A stretch of 64,000 nucleotides of DNA from Achromobacter sp. MFA1 R4 (lineage in GTDB: Bacteria > Pseudomonadota > Gammaproteobacteria > Burkholderiales > Burkholderiaceae_B), in the NCBI RefSeq assembly GCF_900156745.1, contig NZ_LT707065.1, positions 930,001-994,000 of the forward strand, read 5' to 3'. Position 1 is the stretch's first letter. Each line of letters opens with the position of its first letter. This document shows positions 1 to 12,472 of the stretch, piece after piece. The position numbers were made by a program, and so were the translations under genes. The notes under the pieces are model-generated. The model was not told where the DNA came from, made no database searches, and saw nothing but the letters and a program-made list of their open reading frames with translations.

Positions 1-852
1 GGCGGGCCGGTGCGTCGTGTTGTTGAAGATCAGCGGGCGCGGCAACGCCACCTTGACCGGCCGGCCCGCCGCACGCGCGCCCAGGGCGGCCAGCAGCGCG
101 TCGGCGCGCACGAAGAGCTTGCCGCCGAAGCCGCCGCCGATATAGGGGGAAATCAGGCGGACGTTTTCCTTGGGAATGCCCAGCGTCCGGGCGACGTCGG
201 AGCGGCCCCACGCGATCATCTGGTTGGAGGTCCACAGGGTCAGCTTGTCGCCCTTCCAGACCGCCAGCGACGCGTGCGGCTCCATCATGGCGTGCGACTG
301 GTCCGGCGTGGTGTAGGTGTGATCGATCCTGACCGGGGCCACCGCGAACGCGGCGTCGAAGTCGCCCACGTCCGTCTTCGGAAGGTGCTTGCCGGACTTC
401 CCGCCCTCGCGCCTTAGCGCCGCCAGGTCGTAGTCCCCGTCGCGCCGGGCATATTGCACGCGGATCAGCCTGGCGGCCGCGCGCGCCTGTTCGAACGTGT
501 TCGCGACCACTACCGCGATGGCCTGGTGGTAGTGCTGCACGTCCGGGCCGCCCAGCAGCGTGGCCGTGTTCATCTTGCCTTTGCCCAGCTTGCCGGCGTT
601 CTGCGCGGTGACGACGGCCAGGACGCCGGGCGCCCTGCGCGCCGCATCGACGTCCATCGCGGTGATGACGCCTTTGGCGATGGCTGCGCCCACCACGTAG
701 CCCACGGCCGCGTCTGGCGCGATGTCGTGATGTTCATAGGCGTAGGCGGCCTGGCCGCTGGTCTTCAACGGGCCGTCGATGCGGTCGACGGGCTGACCGA
801 CGACCTTGAGCCGGTCGATGGGGTTTTCCGCGGCGGGGGTATCGAATTTCAT
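1..852 (-). CDS. paoC: Aldehyde oxidoreductase molybdopterin-binding large subunit, 3' end beyond window
   Basis: The first 284 residues of a xanthine dehydrogenase/aldehyde oxidase large subunit are visible; the C-terminal part lies off the left edge. It begins MKFDTPAAENP, 4 bases after the stop of the FAD subunit gene. Residues about 20-130 form the hammerhead domain, followed by the start of the molybdenum-binding domain, with the substrate-channel segment SHAMMEPH and the GGGFGGK signature seen in this family. In the three-subunit PaoABC type this subunit carries the MCD cofactor and oxidises aldehydes to acids in the periplasm. The order 2Fe-2S / FAD / Moco subunit supports PaoC rather than a xanthine dehydrogenase. 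An isoquinoline oxidoreductase-type substrate cannot be excluded. Confidence 0.9.
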   Translation of the reverse strand, partial: MKFDTPAAENPIDRLKVVGQPVDRIDGPLKTSGQAAYAYEHHDIAPDAAVGYVVGAAIAKGVITAMDVDAARRAPGVLAVVTAQNAGKLGKGKMNTATLLGGPDVQHYHQAIAVVVANTFEQARAAARLIRVQYARRDGDYDLAALRREGGKSGKHLPKTDVGDFDAAFAVAPVRIDHTYTTPDQSHAMMEPHASLAVWKGDKLTLWTSNQMIAWGRSDVARTLGIPKENVRLISPYIGGGFGGKLFVRADALLAALGARAAGRPVKVALPRPLIFNNTTHRPA

Positions 853-856
853 TGGG

Positions 857-1807
857 TCAGGTCCTCGCTTCCGTCAACACCGCACCGAGCGCACGCTGGG
901 CCAGGGTCAGTTTGAAGCCGTTGTCGGGCGTGGGCCTGGCGCCGGCCAGCAGCGCCTCGGTCACGCGCGCGGCGCCGGACGGCAGGTGCCGCTCGGCCTC
1001 CACGCTGCGCCATGGTTGCGGCGCCACGCCGCCCAGCGCCACGCGGCCGCTGCCGTCGTCCTGCAGCACCACGCCCACCGACACCAGCGCAAAGGCAAAG
1101 GACGCGCGGTCGCGCACTTTGCGATAGAAGTGCCTGCCGCCCACGGGCTTGGGCAGCGTCACCGCGGTGATCATCTCACCGGCCGCCAGTTGGGTCTCGA
1201 TGTGCGGCGTATCGCCCGGCAGCCGGTAGAAGTCCGCAATCGGGATGACGCGCCGCGTGGCGTCCGGGCGCACCGTCTCGATCTGTGCGTCCAGCAGGCG
1301 CATCGCCACCGCCATGTCGCTGGGATGGGTGGCGATGCAGGCGTCGCTGGAACCGATCACCGCGAGCTGCCGCGACACCCCGCCGATGGCCGAACAGCCG
1401 CTGCCGGGCGCGCGCTTGTTGCAAGGCTGATTGGTGTCATAGAAGTACGGGCACCGCGTGCGCTGAAGCAGGTTGCCGGCGGTGGTGGCGCGATTGCGGA
1501 TCTGGGCCGACGCGCCGGCAAGCAGCGCGCGCGCCAGGACTTCATAGTCGCGGCGCACGGTCTCATCGGCGGCCAGATCGGCATTGCGCACCAGCGCGCC
1601 GATGCGCAGGCCGCCGTCTTCAGCCGGCTCGATGCGGTCCAGCCCCAGGCCGTTGACATCGACCAGATGGGCAGGCGTTTCCACCTCGATCTTCATCAGG
1701 TCCAGCAGATTCGTGCCCCCCGCGATGAAGCGCGCCCGCGGCTCGCGCGCGGCGCTGGCGGCCGCTTCGGCGGCGGTCCGGGGACGTTCATAGGTGAACG
1801 GTCTCAT
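857..1807 (-). CDS. paoB: Aldehyde oxidoreductase FAD-binding subunit
   Basis: This 316-residue protein (start MRPFTYERP) is the electron-relay subunit of the molybdenum hydroxylase. The FAD-binding motif [13 protein letters not shown] is near residues 27-39. The middle holds [15 protein letters not shown], then GSGC and DAC, a cysteine set matching the extra 4Fe-4S site known in PaoB-type subunits and absent from ordinary xanthine dehydrogenase FAD subunits. A longer frame runs upstream inside the preceding gene, but the ATG at 1807 overlaps that gene's stop as ATGA, the usual translational-coupling arrangement, and gives the normal family length. It is followed 4 bases later by the large subunit gene. 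Confidence 0.92.
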   Translation of the reverse strand: MRPFTYERPRTAAEAAASAAREPRARFIAGGTNLLDLMKIEVETPAHLVDVNGLGLDRIEPAEDGGLRIGALVRNADLAADETVRRDYEVLARALLAGASAQIRNRATTAGNLLQRTRCPYFYDTNQPCNKRAPGSGCSAIGGVSRQLAVIGSSDACIATHPSDMAVAMRLLDAQIETVRPDATRRVIPIADFYRLPGDTPHIETQLAAGEMITAVTLPKPVGGRHFYRKVRDRASFAFALVSVGVVLQDDGSGRVALGGVAPQPWRSVEAERHLPSGAARVTEALLAGARPTPDNGFKLTLAQRALGAVLTEART

Positions 1808-2439
1808 GCCTTGCCCTCCGCAACCTCTTCGATGGCATCGAGAATGTTGGCGTACGCGCCGCAGCGGCAGATATTGCCGCTCATGCGTTCGCGGATCTCT
1901 TCCGGCGTCAGCAGCGGGCGTTCGGACAACGACGCGGTGGCATGGCTGGGCATGCCGCGCGCGGCCTCGTCCAGCATGCCGACTGCGGAACAGATCTGCC
2001 CCGGCGTACAGTAGCCGCACTGGTAGCCGTCATGCCTGACGAACGCGGCCTGCAGCGGGTGCAGCGCGCCCGGCGTTCCCAGGCCTTCTATCGTGGTGAT
2101 CTGCTGGCCATCGTGCATGACGGCCAGCGTCAGGCACGCGTTGACCCGCCGGCCCTCCAGCAGCACCGTACAGGCGCCGCACTGGCCATGATCGCAGCCC
2201 TTCTTGGTGCCGGTCAGGCGCAGGTGCTCGCGCAACGCGTCCAGCAGGGTCGTGCGCAGGTCCAGGGCCATTTCGTGCGCCTTGCCGTTCACGTGCAAGG
2301 TGACGGTGGCGGCTTCGCGCTGCCCCGCGCCGGCGGCGCGGGCCGCGGACAACGGCGCCGTGCCCATCGCCGTCGCGGAGGCCGCGCCCGCCTTCAGGAG
2401 GTTGCGCCGGGAGATCTTCATATCGTGGGGGTTTTCCAA
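1804..2439 (-). CDS. paoA: Aldehyde oxidoreductase 2Fe-2S subunit with Tat signal
   Basis: This small iron-sulfur subunit has two 2Fe-2S clusters. The first Cys group ([10 protein letters not shown], then NAC) is the plant-ferredoxin type and the second (CGYC ... CRC) lies in the helical domain. The N-terminus has a twin-arginine motif (SRRNLLK) and a short hydrophobic stretch ending near ARAA, so the folded PaoABC complex is probably exported by Tat. The TTG start at 2439 has AGGAGT five bases upstream. The ATG at 2421 (MKISRRN) is a credible alternative and keeps the Tat motif. It is the first gene of the operon and divergent from the cofactor cytidylyltransferase gene. Confidence 0.92.
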   Translation of the reverse strand: MENPHDMKISRRNLLKAGAASATAMGTAPLSAARAAGAGQREAATVTLHVNGKAHEMALDLRTTLLDALREHLRLTGTKKGCDHGQCGACTVLLEGRRVNACLTLAVMHDGQQITTIEGLGTPGALHPLQAAFVRHDGYQCGYCTPGQICSAVGMLDEAARGMPSHATASLSERPLLTPEEIRERMSGNICRCGAYANILDAIEEVAEGKA

Positions 2440-2573
2440 GGCTCACTCCTATGACGGCCGGGCGGTCGCAGCGGGCGACCCTGGGGTTGCCCAGCAAATA
2501 CTGTTCCCGCCCCTGGCGCGGTTTCTGGCTAAGATCTCGATCAGATCTGAAACCACGCAACCCTGACAAGAAA

Positions 2574-3230
2574 ATGTTCGATCTCGCAACCAATCCAGAC
2601 AGCGCCGTGCGCACGCAGATGGTGGGCATCCTGCTGGCCGCCGGGCATGGCCGGCGCTACGCGGATGCGGCGGCGGGACAGGACAAGCTCGTGGCCGCGC
2701 TGCCCGACGGCACGCCGGTCGTCGTGGCCGCTGCGGCATCGCTGCAAGCGGCCGCGGCGCGCGTCGTGGCGGTCACCCGCGCCGACAACGAACGGGTGGC
2801 GCGGCTGCTGGCCGAAGCGGGCTGCGAAGTCGTGACGACCGGGCCGGACGCGGACGGCATGGGCGACAGCCTGGCCATCGCCGCCCGCCACGCGCTGCGG
2901 ACCTGCGCGCCCGGCATCGCGTCCTGCCTCGTGGCGCTGGGCGACATGCCGTGGATCCGCCCCGAGACGTGCCTGCGCATTGCACGGCAGGCGCTGGACC
3001 ACCCGGTCGTGGTGCCGGCATGGAACGGCCTGCGCGGCCATCCCGTGGCATTTCACCGATCGATCTGGCCGTCGCTGGCGGCGCTGACGGGGGATGTGGG
3101 CGCGAGAGGCGTGTTGGCCCGCCACGGGGCGACCGAGCTGGCCGTCGACGATCCCGGGATCCGTGCCGATGTGGACACGCCCGCCGACCTGGCCGGGGCG
3201 CGCCACGACGGCCCCGGCGCTTCGCGTTAG
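2574..3230 (+). CDS. mocA: Molybdenum cofactor cytidylyltransferase (MocA/NTP-transferase family)
   Basis: The protein is a nucleotidyltransferase of the MobA/MocA fold, about 218 residues. It shows the nucleotide-binding motif LLAAGHGRRY followed by a lysine (QDKLVA), the metal-binding GDMP segment, and RGHPVAF, which resembles the GHPV motif of MocA. MocA attaches CMP to molybdopterin to make the MCD form used by PaoABC-type enzymes, and this gene is divergent from paoABC, so a dedicated maturation role is likely (inference). The ATG at 2574 is chosen; the ATG at 2619, just before GILLAAG, is possible. It converges on the receiver-kinase gene, and the two stop codons overlap. Confidence 0.82.
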   Translation: MFDLATNPDSAVRTQMVGILLAAGHGRRYADAAAGQDKLVAALPDGTPVVVAAAASLQAAAARVVAVTRADNERVARLLAEAGCEVVTTGPDADGMGDSLAIAARHALRTCAPGIASCLVALGDMPWIRPETCLRIARQALDHPVVVPAWNGLRGHPVAFHRSIWPSLAALTGDVGARGVLARHGATELAVDDPGIRADVDTPADLAGARHDGPGASR

Positions 3231-4405
3231 GTCGGCGAGGCGGGGCCGGCCGCCCGGCCGCCGATCACCGTCGCGCCGGCGCAGGCCGCATGCCGCGGCA
3301 ACACCACGCGGAACCGCGTCGTGTCGTCGCGCGACTCCGCGCTGATGCGGCCGCCGTGGCTCACCACGATCTGCTGCGCAATGAACAGTCCCAGGCCCAG
3401 GCCGTGATGGCCGCCCGGCCGGCGCGCGCCGCTGCGGAAAGGATTGAAGAGATGCGGCAGCAGCTCGGGCGCGATCGCGCCGCCGTTGATGACGGTGACG
3501 GCCACCTCGTCCGCCTGCTCGCCGTCGATCTCGACCTGCACCGGGGCGGTCTTGCTGCCGTGGTGCAAGGCGTTGCCCACCAGATTGGCGATCACTTGCG
3601 AGATGCGTTGGCCGTCCCAGGTGCCCGTTGCGTCGCCCCGCGCGCTCGATTCGATCTGACGGTCCGGAAAGCCCGTGCGCACCTCGTCCAGCGTGCGCTC
3701 GACCAGCGTTCCCATGCTGATCGCCGCGGGCGCCAGCGCCAGCCCGCCCGCCTGCCGGATGCGCGTCACGTCGAGCAGGTCTTCGATCAGGCACGACATG
3801 CGCTCACTGCTCTGCAGCATGCGCCGCGCGACGCTGACGATGCGCTCGTCGGCGCCCTGGCGCTGCAGCACGGTGGCGCCCATGATGATGGCCTGCAGCG
3901 GCGTGCGCAGATCGTGGCTCAACACCGCCATGAACATCTCGTTCACGCGCAGCGCCTCGGTGCGTTCTTCCAACTGCTGCGCCAGCGCGCGCTTGCGCTC
4001 GTACAGTTCGAAGAACACGTTCGCCTTGGTCCGCAGCATGTACGGGTCGATGGGCTTGTACAGGAAGTCCACCGCGCCGCTCTCGTAGCCGCGGAACTGC
4101 CAGTTTTGTTCACGCGACCCCGCGGTGATGAAGATCAGCGGAATGTGGCGGGTGCGTTCGCTGCCGCGGATCAGTTCGGCCAGTTCAAAGCCGTTCATGT
4201 CGGGCATCTGCACGTCCAGCAGCGCCAGCGCGACGTCGCCGTGGCGCAAGAGCAGCTCCAGCGCCTGCGGGCCGGACTGCGCCTTCAAGACCTCGACACG
4301 GTCGCTTGCCAGCAACGCCTCGAGCGCGATCAGGTTCTCCGGAACGTCGTCGACCAGCAGGCACTTGATGCGGTCATCGGGGGATTGGGCTGATGTCGGG
4401 TTCAT
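3227..4405 (-). CDS. Receiver domain-histidine kinase fusion protein
   Basis: A cytoplasmic 392-residue protein has an N-terminal receiver domain (phospho-acceptor Asp64 in LLDVQMPDM, Lys117 in YKPID), a short coiled linker near 130-155, a HisKA dimerisation domain (His164 in LSHDLRTPL) and a HATPase domain (N box NLVGNALHH, G2 box GLGLGL). There is no membrane segment, so the input probably comes by phosphotransfer to the receiver. The G1 box reads VINGGAI where most kinases have DxGxG, so the adenine-contacting Asp is Asn. It is the last gene of the hybrid kinase / CheR / CheB cluster and probably co-transcribed with it. Confidence 0.88.
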   Translation of the reverse strand: MNPTSAQSPDDRIKCLLVDDVPENLIALEALLASDRVEVLKAQSGPQALELLLRHGDVALALLDVQMPDMNGFELAELIRGSERTRHIPLIFITAGSREQNWQFRGYESGAVDFLYKPIDPYMLRTKANVFFELYERKRALAQQLEERTEALRVNEMFMAVLSHDLRTPLQAIIMGATVLQRQGADERIVSVARRMLQSSERMSCLIEDLLDVTRIRQAGGLALAPAAISMGTLVERTLDEVRTGFPDRQIESSARGDATGTWDGQRISQVIANLVGNALHHGSKTAPVQVEIDGEQADEVAVTVINGGAIAPELLPHLFNPFRSGARRPGGHHGLGLGLFIAQQIVVSHGGRISAESRDDTTRFRVVLPRHAACAGATVIGGRAAGPASPT

Positions 4406-4425
4406 AGTGTCATTGCAGGTGGGTT

Positions 4426-5046
4426 TCAGGGCAGAGGCTCAGTGGGCAACTGCGCGAAAACGGCGGCGATCTCCTCGGGCGTCAGGGACTGCGCCGTCGG
4501 GACCCGCGCCAGGGCGGCATCGGGCATGGTGCGCATGGCCGCCGTGTCCGGCGCCTGCACCAGCGCGCGGCCGCCTGCCGCATGAATGGCGGCCAGGCCT
4601 TCGGCGCCATCCTCGTTCGCCCCAGAAAGAAGCACGCCCAGCAGCCGATCGCCATAGCCATCGGCGGCGGACTGGAACAGCACGTCGATGGACGGCCGCG
4701 AAAAAAGCACCGGCGGATCGATGGACAGCGCCAGGCGCGGACCACGGTCCACCAGCAGGTGATAGCCGGGCGGGCCGAAATACACATGCCCGGGCAGGAT
4801 GGGTTGCTGGTCCTCGGCCTCCTGCACGGGCAGGGCGCAGCGGTAGCCGAAGATCTCGACCAGCCGGCTGCGGCGGTTGCACGGCAGGTGCAGCAGCACG
4901 ATGACCCCGGCCCGCAGGCCGGCGGGAAGCGCCGGCAGCAGGGCGTTCAAGGCGTCGATCGCGCCCGACGAGCCGCCGATCACGATGGCGTCCCATTGGA
5001 CCTCGTCTTGCGGGCCGGCGCGAGGGTCAGGCGCGCCCCCGTTCAC
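4426..5046 (-). CDS. CheB-type protein-glutamate methylesterase domain protein
   Basis: The 206-residue protein is a stand-alone CheB esterase domain with no receiver domain in front. The catalytic triad is visible: Ser26 in IGGSSGA, His53 in LLHLP and Asp146 in SGANEDGA. Classical CheB removes methyl groups from chemoreceptor glutamates. Receiver-less versions beside CheR and large hybrid kinases are a known arrangement and may act on partners other than chemoreceptors (inference). The start overlaps the cheR-like stop by four bases, which indicates translational coupling. The name cheB is withheld because the full CheB architecture is absent. Confidence 0.88.
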   Translation of the reverse strand: MNGGAPDPRAGPQDEVQWDAIVIGGSSGAIDALNALLPALPAGLRAGVIVLLHLPCNRRSRLVEIFGYRCALPVQEAEDQQPILPGHVYFGPPGYHLLVDRGPRLALSIDPPVLFSRPSIDVLFQSAADGYGDRLLGVLLSGANEDGAEGLAAIHAAGGRALVQAPDTAAMRTMPDAALARVPTAQSLTPEEIAAVFAQLPTEPLP

Positions 5047-5882
5047 AGGTCGGCCTTTTTTCGGTAGATGCGGTCTGCCAGCACGAAGTCATCAAAGCCG
5101 TCGGCCTGCGCCGAAAAACGCACCGATTCCCGCGAGCCCAGGCCCAGGAATCCCCGATGCACCAACGCCTCGTGGAATAGTCCGAGCGCCCGGTTCTGCA
5201 GGTCGCGCTCGAAGTAGATCAGCACGTTGCGGCACGACACCAGGTGCACTTCGGCGAACACGCTGTCCGTGGACAGGCTGTGATCGGAGAACACCATGTG
5301 CTCGCGCAGCTTCTTGTCGAACACCACGCGGCCATACCGCGCCGTGTAGTAGTCGGACAGCGAACTGCGCCCGCCGGCCTGCGCATGGTTGGCCGTGAAG
5401 GCCGCGGCGCGGTCCAGGTCGAAGACGCCCTGCTCGGCCGCGCGCAGCGCATGCGGGTTGATGTCGGTGGCGTAGATCAGCGTGCGGTCCAGCAGCCCTT
5501 CCTCGAGCAGCAGGATGGCAAGCGAATAGACCTCTTCGCCCGTGCTGCAGCCGGCCACCCACACCTTGATCGACGGATAGGTGCGCAGGATGGGCACCAC
5601 CTCATTGCGCAGCGCAAGAAAGTAGCTGGGATCGCGGAACATGTCGCTGACCTGCACCGTCAGGTACTGCAGCAGTCCCGTGAACACCGACGGGTCGTGC
5701 AGCACCCGGTCCTGCAGCTGGGACAGCGTCTTGCAGCCGAACTCCGTCAGCGCGGCGCGCAGGCGCCGCTTCAGCGATGCCTGCGCATATTCGCGGAAGT
5801 CGTAGTGGAAGCGGTGATAGATCGCATCGAGCAGCAGCCGCTGCTCGATGTCTTCGATGTGCGCCTTGTTCTGTGTGGGCAT
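5043..5882 (-). CDS. CheR-type protein-glutamate O-methyltransferase
   Basis: The 279-residue protein has the CheR layout: an alpha-helical N-terminal domain (residues 1-85) and a SAM-dependent methyltransferase domain with the signature VAGCSTGEEVYSLA near 109-122, the ATDINPHAL segment and SCRNVLIYF. It transfers methyl groups from SAM to glutamates. No C-terminal TPR repeats are present. It lies between the large hybrid kinase and the CheB-like gene. A chemoreceptor with a plausible CheR-tethering tail is encoded about 17 kb away at 22.4-24.3 kb, but a functional link is not shown. Confidence 0.9.
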   Translation of the reverse strand: MPTQNKAHIEDIEQRLLLDAIYHRFHYDFREYAQASLKRRLRAALTEFGCKTLSQLQDRVLHDPSVFTGLLQYLTVQVSDMFRDPSYFLALRNEVVPILRTYPSIKVWVAGCSTGEEVYSLAILLLEEGLLDRTLIYATDINPHALRAAEQGVFDLDRAAAFTANHAQAGGRSSLSDYYTARYGRVVFDKKLREHMVFSDHSLSTDSVFAEVHLVSCRNVLIYFERDLQNRALGLFHEALVHRGFLGLGSRESVRFSAQADGFDDFVLADRIYRKKADL

Positions 5883-5913
5883 GGTGGCGATCGCTGGGTC
5901 CGGGCGGCGCGGC

Positions 5914-9354
<3,441 letters not shown>

Positions 9355-9680
9355 GAGGTCGATTTACCGATTCAGGGGGAAAGCGCGCGATTTGCGCGAT
9401 GCGAGAGCAGGAAGAATTATAGGGACGGAGAGCCGCTCAACCATCCTGCTAACTGGTGAACTATACAGGTAGCGGCACGCACCGGTTGCGTCCGGATACA
9501 ACTACAACACCAACGCGGCGCCCGCATGCCCTAGGATTCCGCCTTCACGGTCTCCCGACCGCCTATTCGCGTGGCTGCCGCTTGCATGGCCGGCGCAACG
9601 CCCACAGGCATCCCTGCATGATCCTGGCGACAGCCGGTGGGCCGACAACCGAATCGCCGCCGCCGTGGCACTGAATAATC
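9355..9680. promoter_or_regulatory. Divergent intergenic region between hybrid kinase and response regulator
   Basis: This is the only gap longer than 300 bases. It must hold the promoters for the leftward kinase cluster and the rightward response regulator. It is less GC-rich than the flanks around 9405-9505. Short open frames exist (for example 9456-9674 +), but they lack a ribosome-binding site and recognisable protein features. No strong palindrome was found by eye. Confidence 0.5.
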
Positions 9681-10127
9681 ATGACAAAAATCCTTTTGGT
9701 CGACGACCAACCCACGTTGGTCGCCCTGATGAGCGAGTTCCTGAGCAGCGAAGGCTATGACGTCACGACGCATACCGACGGCCTGACCGCGCTGCAGCAG
9801 ATGATCGCCCTGCGTCCCGACCTGGTCATCACCGACTTTTCCATGCCGGGCATGGACGGCGGCGCGCTCCTGACCGCCATGCGCGAGAACGCCTACCTGC
9901 ACGAAACCCCGGTGCTGGTGCTGAGCGGCCGCCCCGAGTACGAGCTCATGGCGGCCTGCGAAGGCCGCGCGACGCTCATGCGCAAGCCGGCGCAACCGCC
10001 CGAGGTGCTGGAAGCGGTTCGCCGCCTGCTCGCGGAGTCGCAGCGGTCCTTGCGCGCGCAGACGTACGCCGGCCCGCTCGGCCACGCGGCGGGCTCGGCG
10101 CAAAGCATCCAGGCGTGCCCGGCCTGA
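9681..10127 (+). CDS. Single-domain response regulator
   Basis: The 148-residue protein is a receiver domain only: acidic pocket at DDQ (residues 8-9), phospho-acceptor Asp in ITDFSMPGMDG near residue 53, Thr/Ser in VLSGRP near 80-83 and Lys in MRKPAQP near 103. A tail of about 25 residues has no DNA-binding or enzymatic domain. Such proteins act as phosphate shuttles or bind a protein target, as CheY does. It is divergent from the hybrid kinase cluster, so it is a likely phosphorelay partner. The last residues (GPLGHAAGSAQSIQ) are low complexity. Confidence 0.9.
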   Translation: MTKILLVDDQPTLVALMSEFLSSEGYDVTTHTDGLTALQQMIALRPDLVITDFSMPGMDGGALLTAMRENAYLHETPVLVLSGRPEYELMAACEGRATLMRKPAQPPEVLEAVRRLLAESQRSLRAQTYAGPLGHAAGSAQSIQACPA

Positions 10128-10163
10128 CGGCCTGACGCGTCGCGCGTACGGCCGCCGCCGGGT

Positions 10164-11099
10164 TCAGGCCTGGGCGCTGGCGCGCAGGCGGTTGACGACC
10201 TGGTTGTCCTTGCCTTGCAGCAGCCCGGTGAGCACGAAGTTGAATTCGATCTCTTTATAGGCATCCGCCTTCAGGCCCAGCCCGGCGCCGCCGGTCTTGT
10301 CGACCACGGGCGGGATCAGGGCTTCGCGGGTGGCATAGGCGAAGTCGTCCCAAATGAGGGGATCGCCCTCGATGTTGAATTGCGTCGTCAGCTTGCGATG
10401 CCCGTCGGCGCTGACGAAGAAGTGCACATGCGCCGGTCGGTTGCCGTGCCGGCCCAGCGCGTCCAGCAGTTGCTGGGTGGCGCCCTGCGGCGGACAGCCG
10501 TAGCCCACGGGCATCAGCGTACGGAACTCATACCTGCCGTCGGCGTCGGTCCGGACCGCGCCGCGCAGGTTGAACTCGGACTGCGCGCCGGTCGGGTCGA
10601 AGTGCGAATAAAAGCCCTTGGAATTGGCATGCCAGCATTCGACCATCGCGTTGGCCAGCGGCGCGCCGCGGGTGTCGCGCACGACGCCGCGGATCACGAG
10701 CGGGCCGGCGTCGGGATCCGGATCCAGATCGATGCGCGAGACACCGTCGCGCACCGGCGCGCCGGCCACGTAGAGCGGACCTTCGATGGTGCGCGGCGTG
10801 CCGCCATCCAGGCCGGCCAGCTCGTCCTCGCGATCCATCCGGACGTCGAGGTACTTCTCCAGGCCCAGGCCGGCGGCCAGCAACGCGGCCTCGCTATCGC
10901 GGCCGAGCTGGTTCAGGTAGTTCACCCCAGCCCAGACCTCGTCGGGCGTGATGTCCAGGTCGTCGATGGCCTTGAACAGATCGCTCAGCAGGCGATTCAG
11001 GATCTGCTTGACGCGCGGATTGCCCCCGCCGCCATCCAGATTGGTGGCGGCCTTCAGCAAGTCCTGCACTTCCTTGGTGTTGAATACGTCGAGGCTCAT
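10164..11099 (-). CDS. catA: Catechol 1,2-dioxygenase
   Basis: This intradiol dioxygenase opens catechol to cis,cis-muconate with non-haem Fe(III). The 311-residue protein has the full family layout: N-terminal dimerisation helices with an LGLEKYLD segment, GPLYVAGAP, and the four iron ligands Tyr164 (KGFYSHFD), Tyr200 (VGYGCPP), His224 and His226 (RPAHVHFFV). These are the same residue numbers as in the Acinetobacter enzyme. It lies 55 bases downstream of catB on the same strand and forms a catBA unit. No catC (muconolactone isomerase) and no catR-type LysR gene adjoin it, so the pathway is completed and regulated elsewhere. Confidence 0.96.
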   Translation of the reverse strand: MSLDVFNTKEVQDLLKAATNLDGGGGNPRVKQILNRLLSDLFKAIDDLDITPDEVWAGVNYLNQLGRDSEAALLAAGLGLEKYLDVRMDREDELAGLDGGTPRTIEGPLYVAGAPVRDGVSRIDLDPDPDAGPLVIRGVVRDTRGAPLANAMVECWHANSKGFYSHFDPTGAQSEFNLRGAVRTDADGRYEFRTLMPVGYGCPPQGATQQLLDALGRHGNRPAHVHFFVSADGHRKLTTQFNIEGDPLIWDDFAYATREALIPPVVDKTGGAGLGLKADAYKEIEFNFVLTGLLQGKDNQVVNRLRASAQA

Positions 11100-11154
11100 G
11101 TCTGTCTCCAGTGGGTTATCCGTTCTTGCGACCGGGCCGCGCGTCCGTGCCTGG

Positions 11155-12300
11155 TCAATGCTTCCTGTCCGTCGCCTTCACCAGCCCATCCCGCGTAAAG
11201 CGCTTGAGCTTGCCTTCATCCAGCTCGATCCCCAGCCCCGGTCCGGCCGGCACCGTCAGTTCAAAGTCGCTGTAGTCCAGCGGCTGCGTGAGGATTTCTT
11301 CGGTGATCAGCAAGGGGCCGAACAGCTCCGTGCCCCATTGCAGCCTGGGCAGGCTGGCAAACAGGTGCGCCGACGCAATCGTGCTGACCGCGCCTTCGAG
11401 CATCGTGCCGCCGTACAGTTCGATGCCCGCCGCGTCGGCGATCGCCGCCACGCGCTGGGCCGCAAACAGGCCGCCGTTCTGCTCGATCTTGATGGCGAAC
11501 ACGTCGGCGCCATGGTGGCGCGCGATCTCGAAGGCGGTGTCGGGGCCTTGCAGCAACTCGTCGGCCATCAGGGCCACCGGGAACCGGCGCATCAGCCGCG
11601 CCAGCGCCGCGGCGCTGGCCACCGGTTGCTCGACCAGTTCGCAGCCCGCCTGCGCCAACGCCGGAATGGCCCAGGCCGCCTGCGTCTCGCTCCACGCCAT
11701 GTTCACATCCACCCGGACCGCGCCGCGATCGCCCAGCGCCGCCTTGATGGCAGCAACGTGGGCGATATCGACGCGCGGATCCCTGGCCCCGATCTTCAGC
11801 TTGAAAATGCGATGCCGGCGCGCGTCCAGCATCTTTTCGGCCTCGTCGATGTCGCGCGCGGTGTCGCCCGACGCCAGCGTCCAGGCCACCGGCAGGCGGT
11901 CCCGCTGGCGTCCGCCCAGCAGTTCGCTCACCGGCACGCCCAGCCGCTTGCCGTGCGCGTCCAGCAAGGCGGTTTCCAGCGCGCTCTTGGCGAAATGGTT
12001 CACCTTGACCAGTTTGCCCAGGTGCGCCATCAGCGCCTGGATGCGGGTGGCGTCCTGGCCGATCATGGCGGGCGCGAAATACGCGTCGATGGACAGCTTC
12101 ATCGCCTCGGGGCTTTCCGGGCCATACGCCATGCCGGCAATGGTGGTGCCTTCACCGATCCCCACCACGCCGTCGCTGCAGTAAACCTTCACCAGCATCA
12201 GCGTCTGGCCATACATCGTGGCCACCGACAGCTTGTGCGGGCGGATGGTCGGCAGGTCGACGAGAGAGGTTTCGATGCGTTCGATGAAGGCGGCGGGCAT
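11155..12300 (-). CDS. catB: Muconate cycloisomerase
   Basis: This is an enolase-superfamily enzyme converting cis,cis-muconate to muconolactone, 381 residues from the ATG at 12300 (MPAAFIERI); a TTG nine bases upstream is possible. Visible are the catalytic lysine segment FKLKIG, metal ligands Asp in RVDVNMAW, Glu in LVEQPVAS and the Asp/Glu pair in MADELL, and the second lysine in AIKIEQNGG. The flexible N-terminal loop (RPHKLSVATM) is typical. It is the first gene of catBA. The roughly 100-base AT-richer leader upstream probably holds the promoter and activator site. Confidence 0.95.
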   Translation of the reverse strand: MPAAFIERIETSLVDLPTIRPHKLSVATMYGQTLMLVKVYCSDGVVGIGEGTTIAGMAYGPESPEAMKLSIDAYFAPAMIGQDATRIQALMAHLGKLVKVNHFAKSALETALLDAHGKRLGVPVSELLGGRQRDRLPVAWTLASGDTARDIDEAEKMLDARRHRIFKLKIGARDPRVDIAHVAAIKAALGDRGAVRVDVNMAWSETQAAWAIPALAQAGCELVEQPVASAAALARLMRRFPVALMADELLQGPDTAFEIARHHGADVFAIKIEQNGGLFAAQRVAAIADAAGIELYGGTMLEGAVSTIASAHLFASLPRLQWGTELFGPLLITEEILTQPLDYSDFELTVPAGPGLGIELDEGKLKRFTRDGLVKATDRKH

Positions 12301-12403
12301 GGCGGGCAATGGAAGTCAGAGAGTCAGAAGGCAGTTATAAGACTGCCCGACTTTTGCCGTCCAATACTTTGAAAATCCAAATTGATACCTGAAAGGCATA
12401 AAT

Positions 12404-12439
12404 AAACCGCGCAGTCCCGGGGGCATGGCGCGGTTTTTC
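12404..12439. terminator. Bidirectional rho-independent terminator
   Basis: The 7-bp stem ACCGCGC (12406-12412) / GCGCGGT (12428-12434) is followed by TTTTT on the plus strand. Read on the minus strand it ends in TTTATTT. It lies just beyond the stop of the minus-strand quinone reductase gene (12473), so it most likely ends that operon before the catB promoter. Confidence 0.75.
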
Positions 12440-12472
12440 AATACTTTTCAGGTTTTGCTTGAGCTGCGCCCG

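Noticed and set aside
806..2014. Long plus-strand open frames opposite the aldehyde oxidoreductase genes
   Set aside because: They are antisense shadows of high-GC genes: Arg/Ala/Pro-rich translations without motifs or ribosome-binding sites, opposite well-supported proteins.
9456..9674. Possible small gene in the kinase/response-regulator gap
   Set aside because: There is no ribosome-binding site, a low-complexity Pro/Thr/Arg translation and no similarity pattern.
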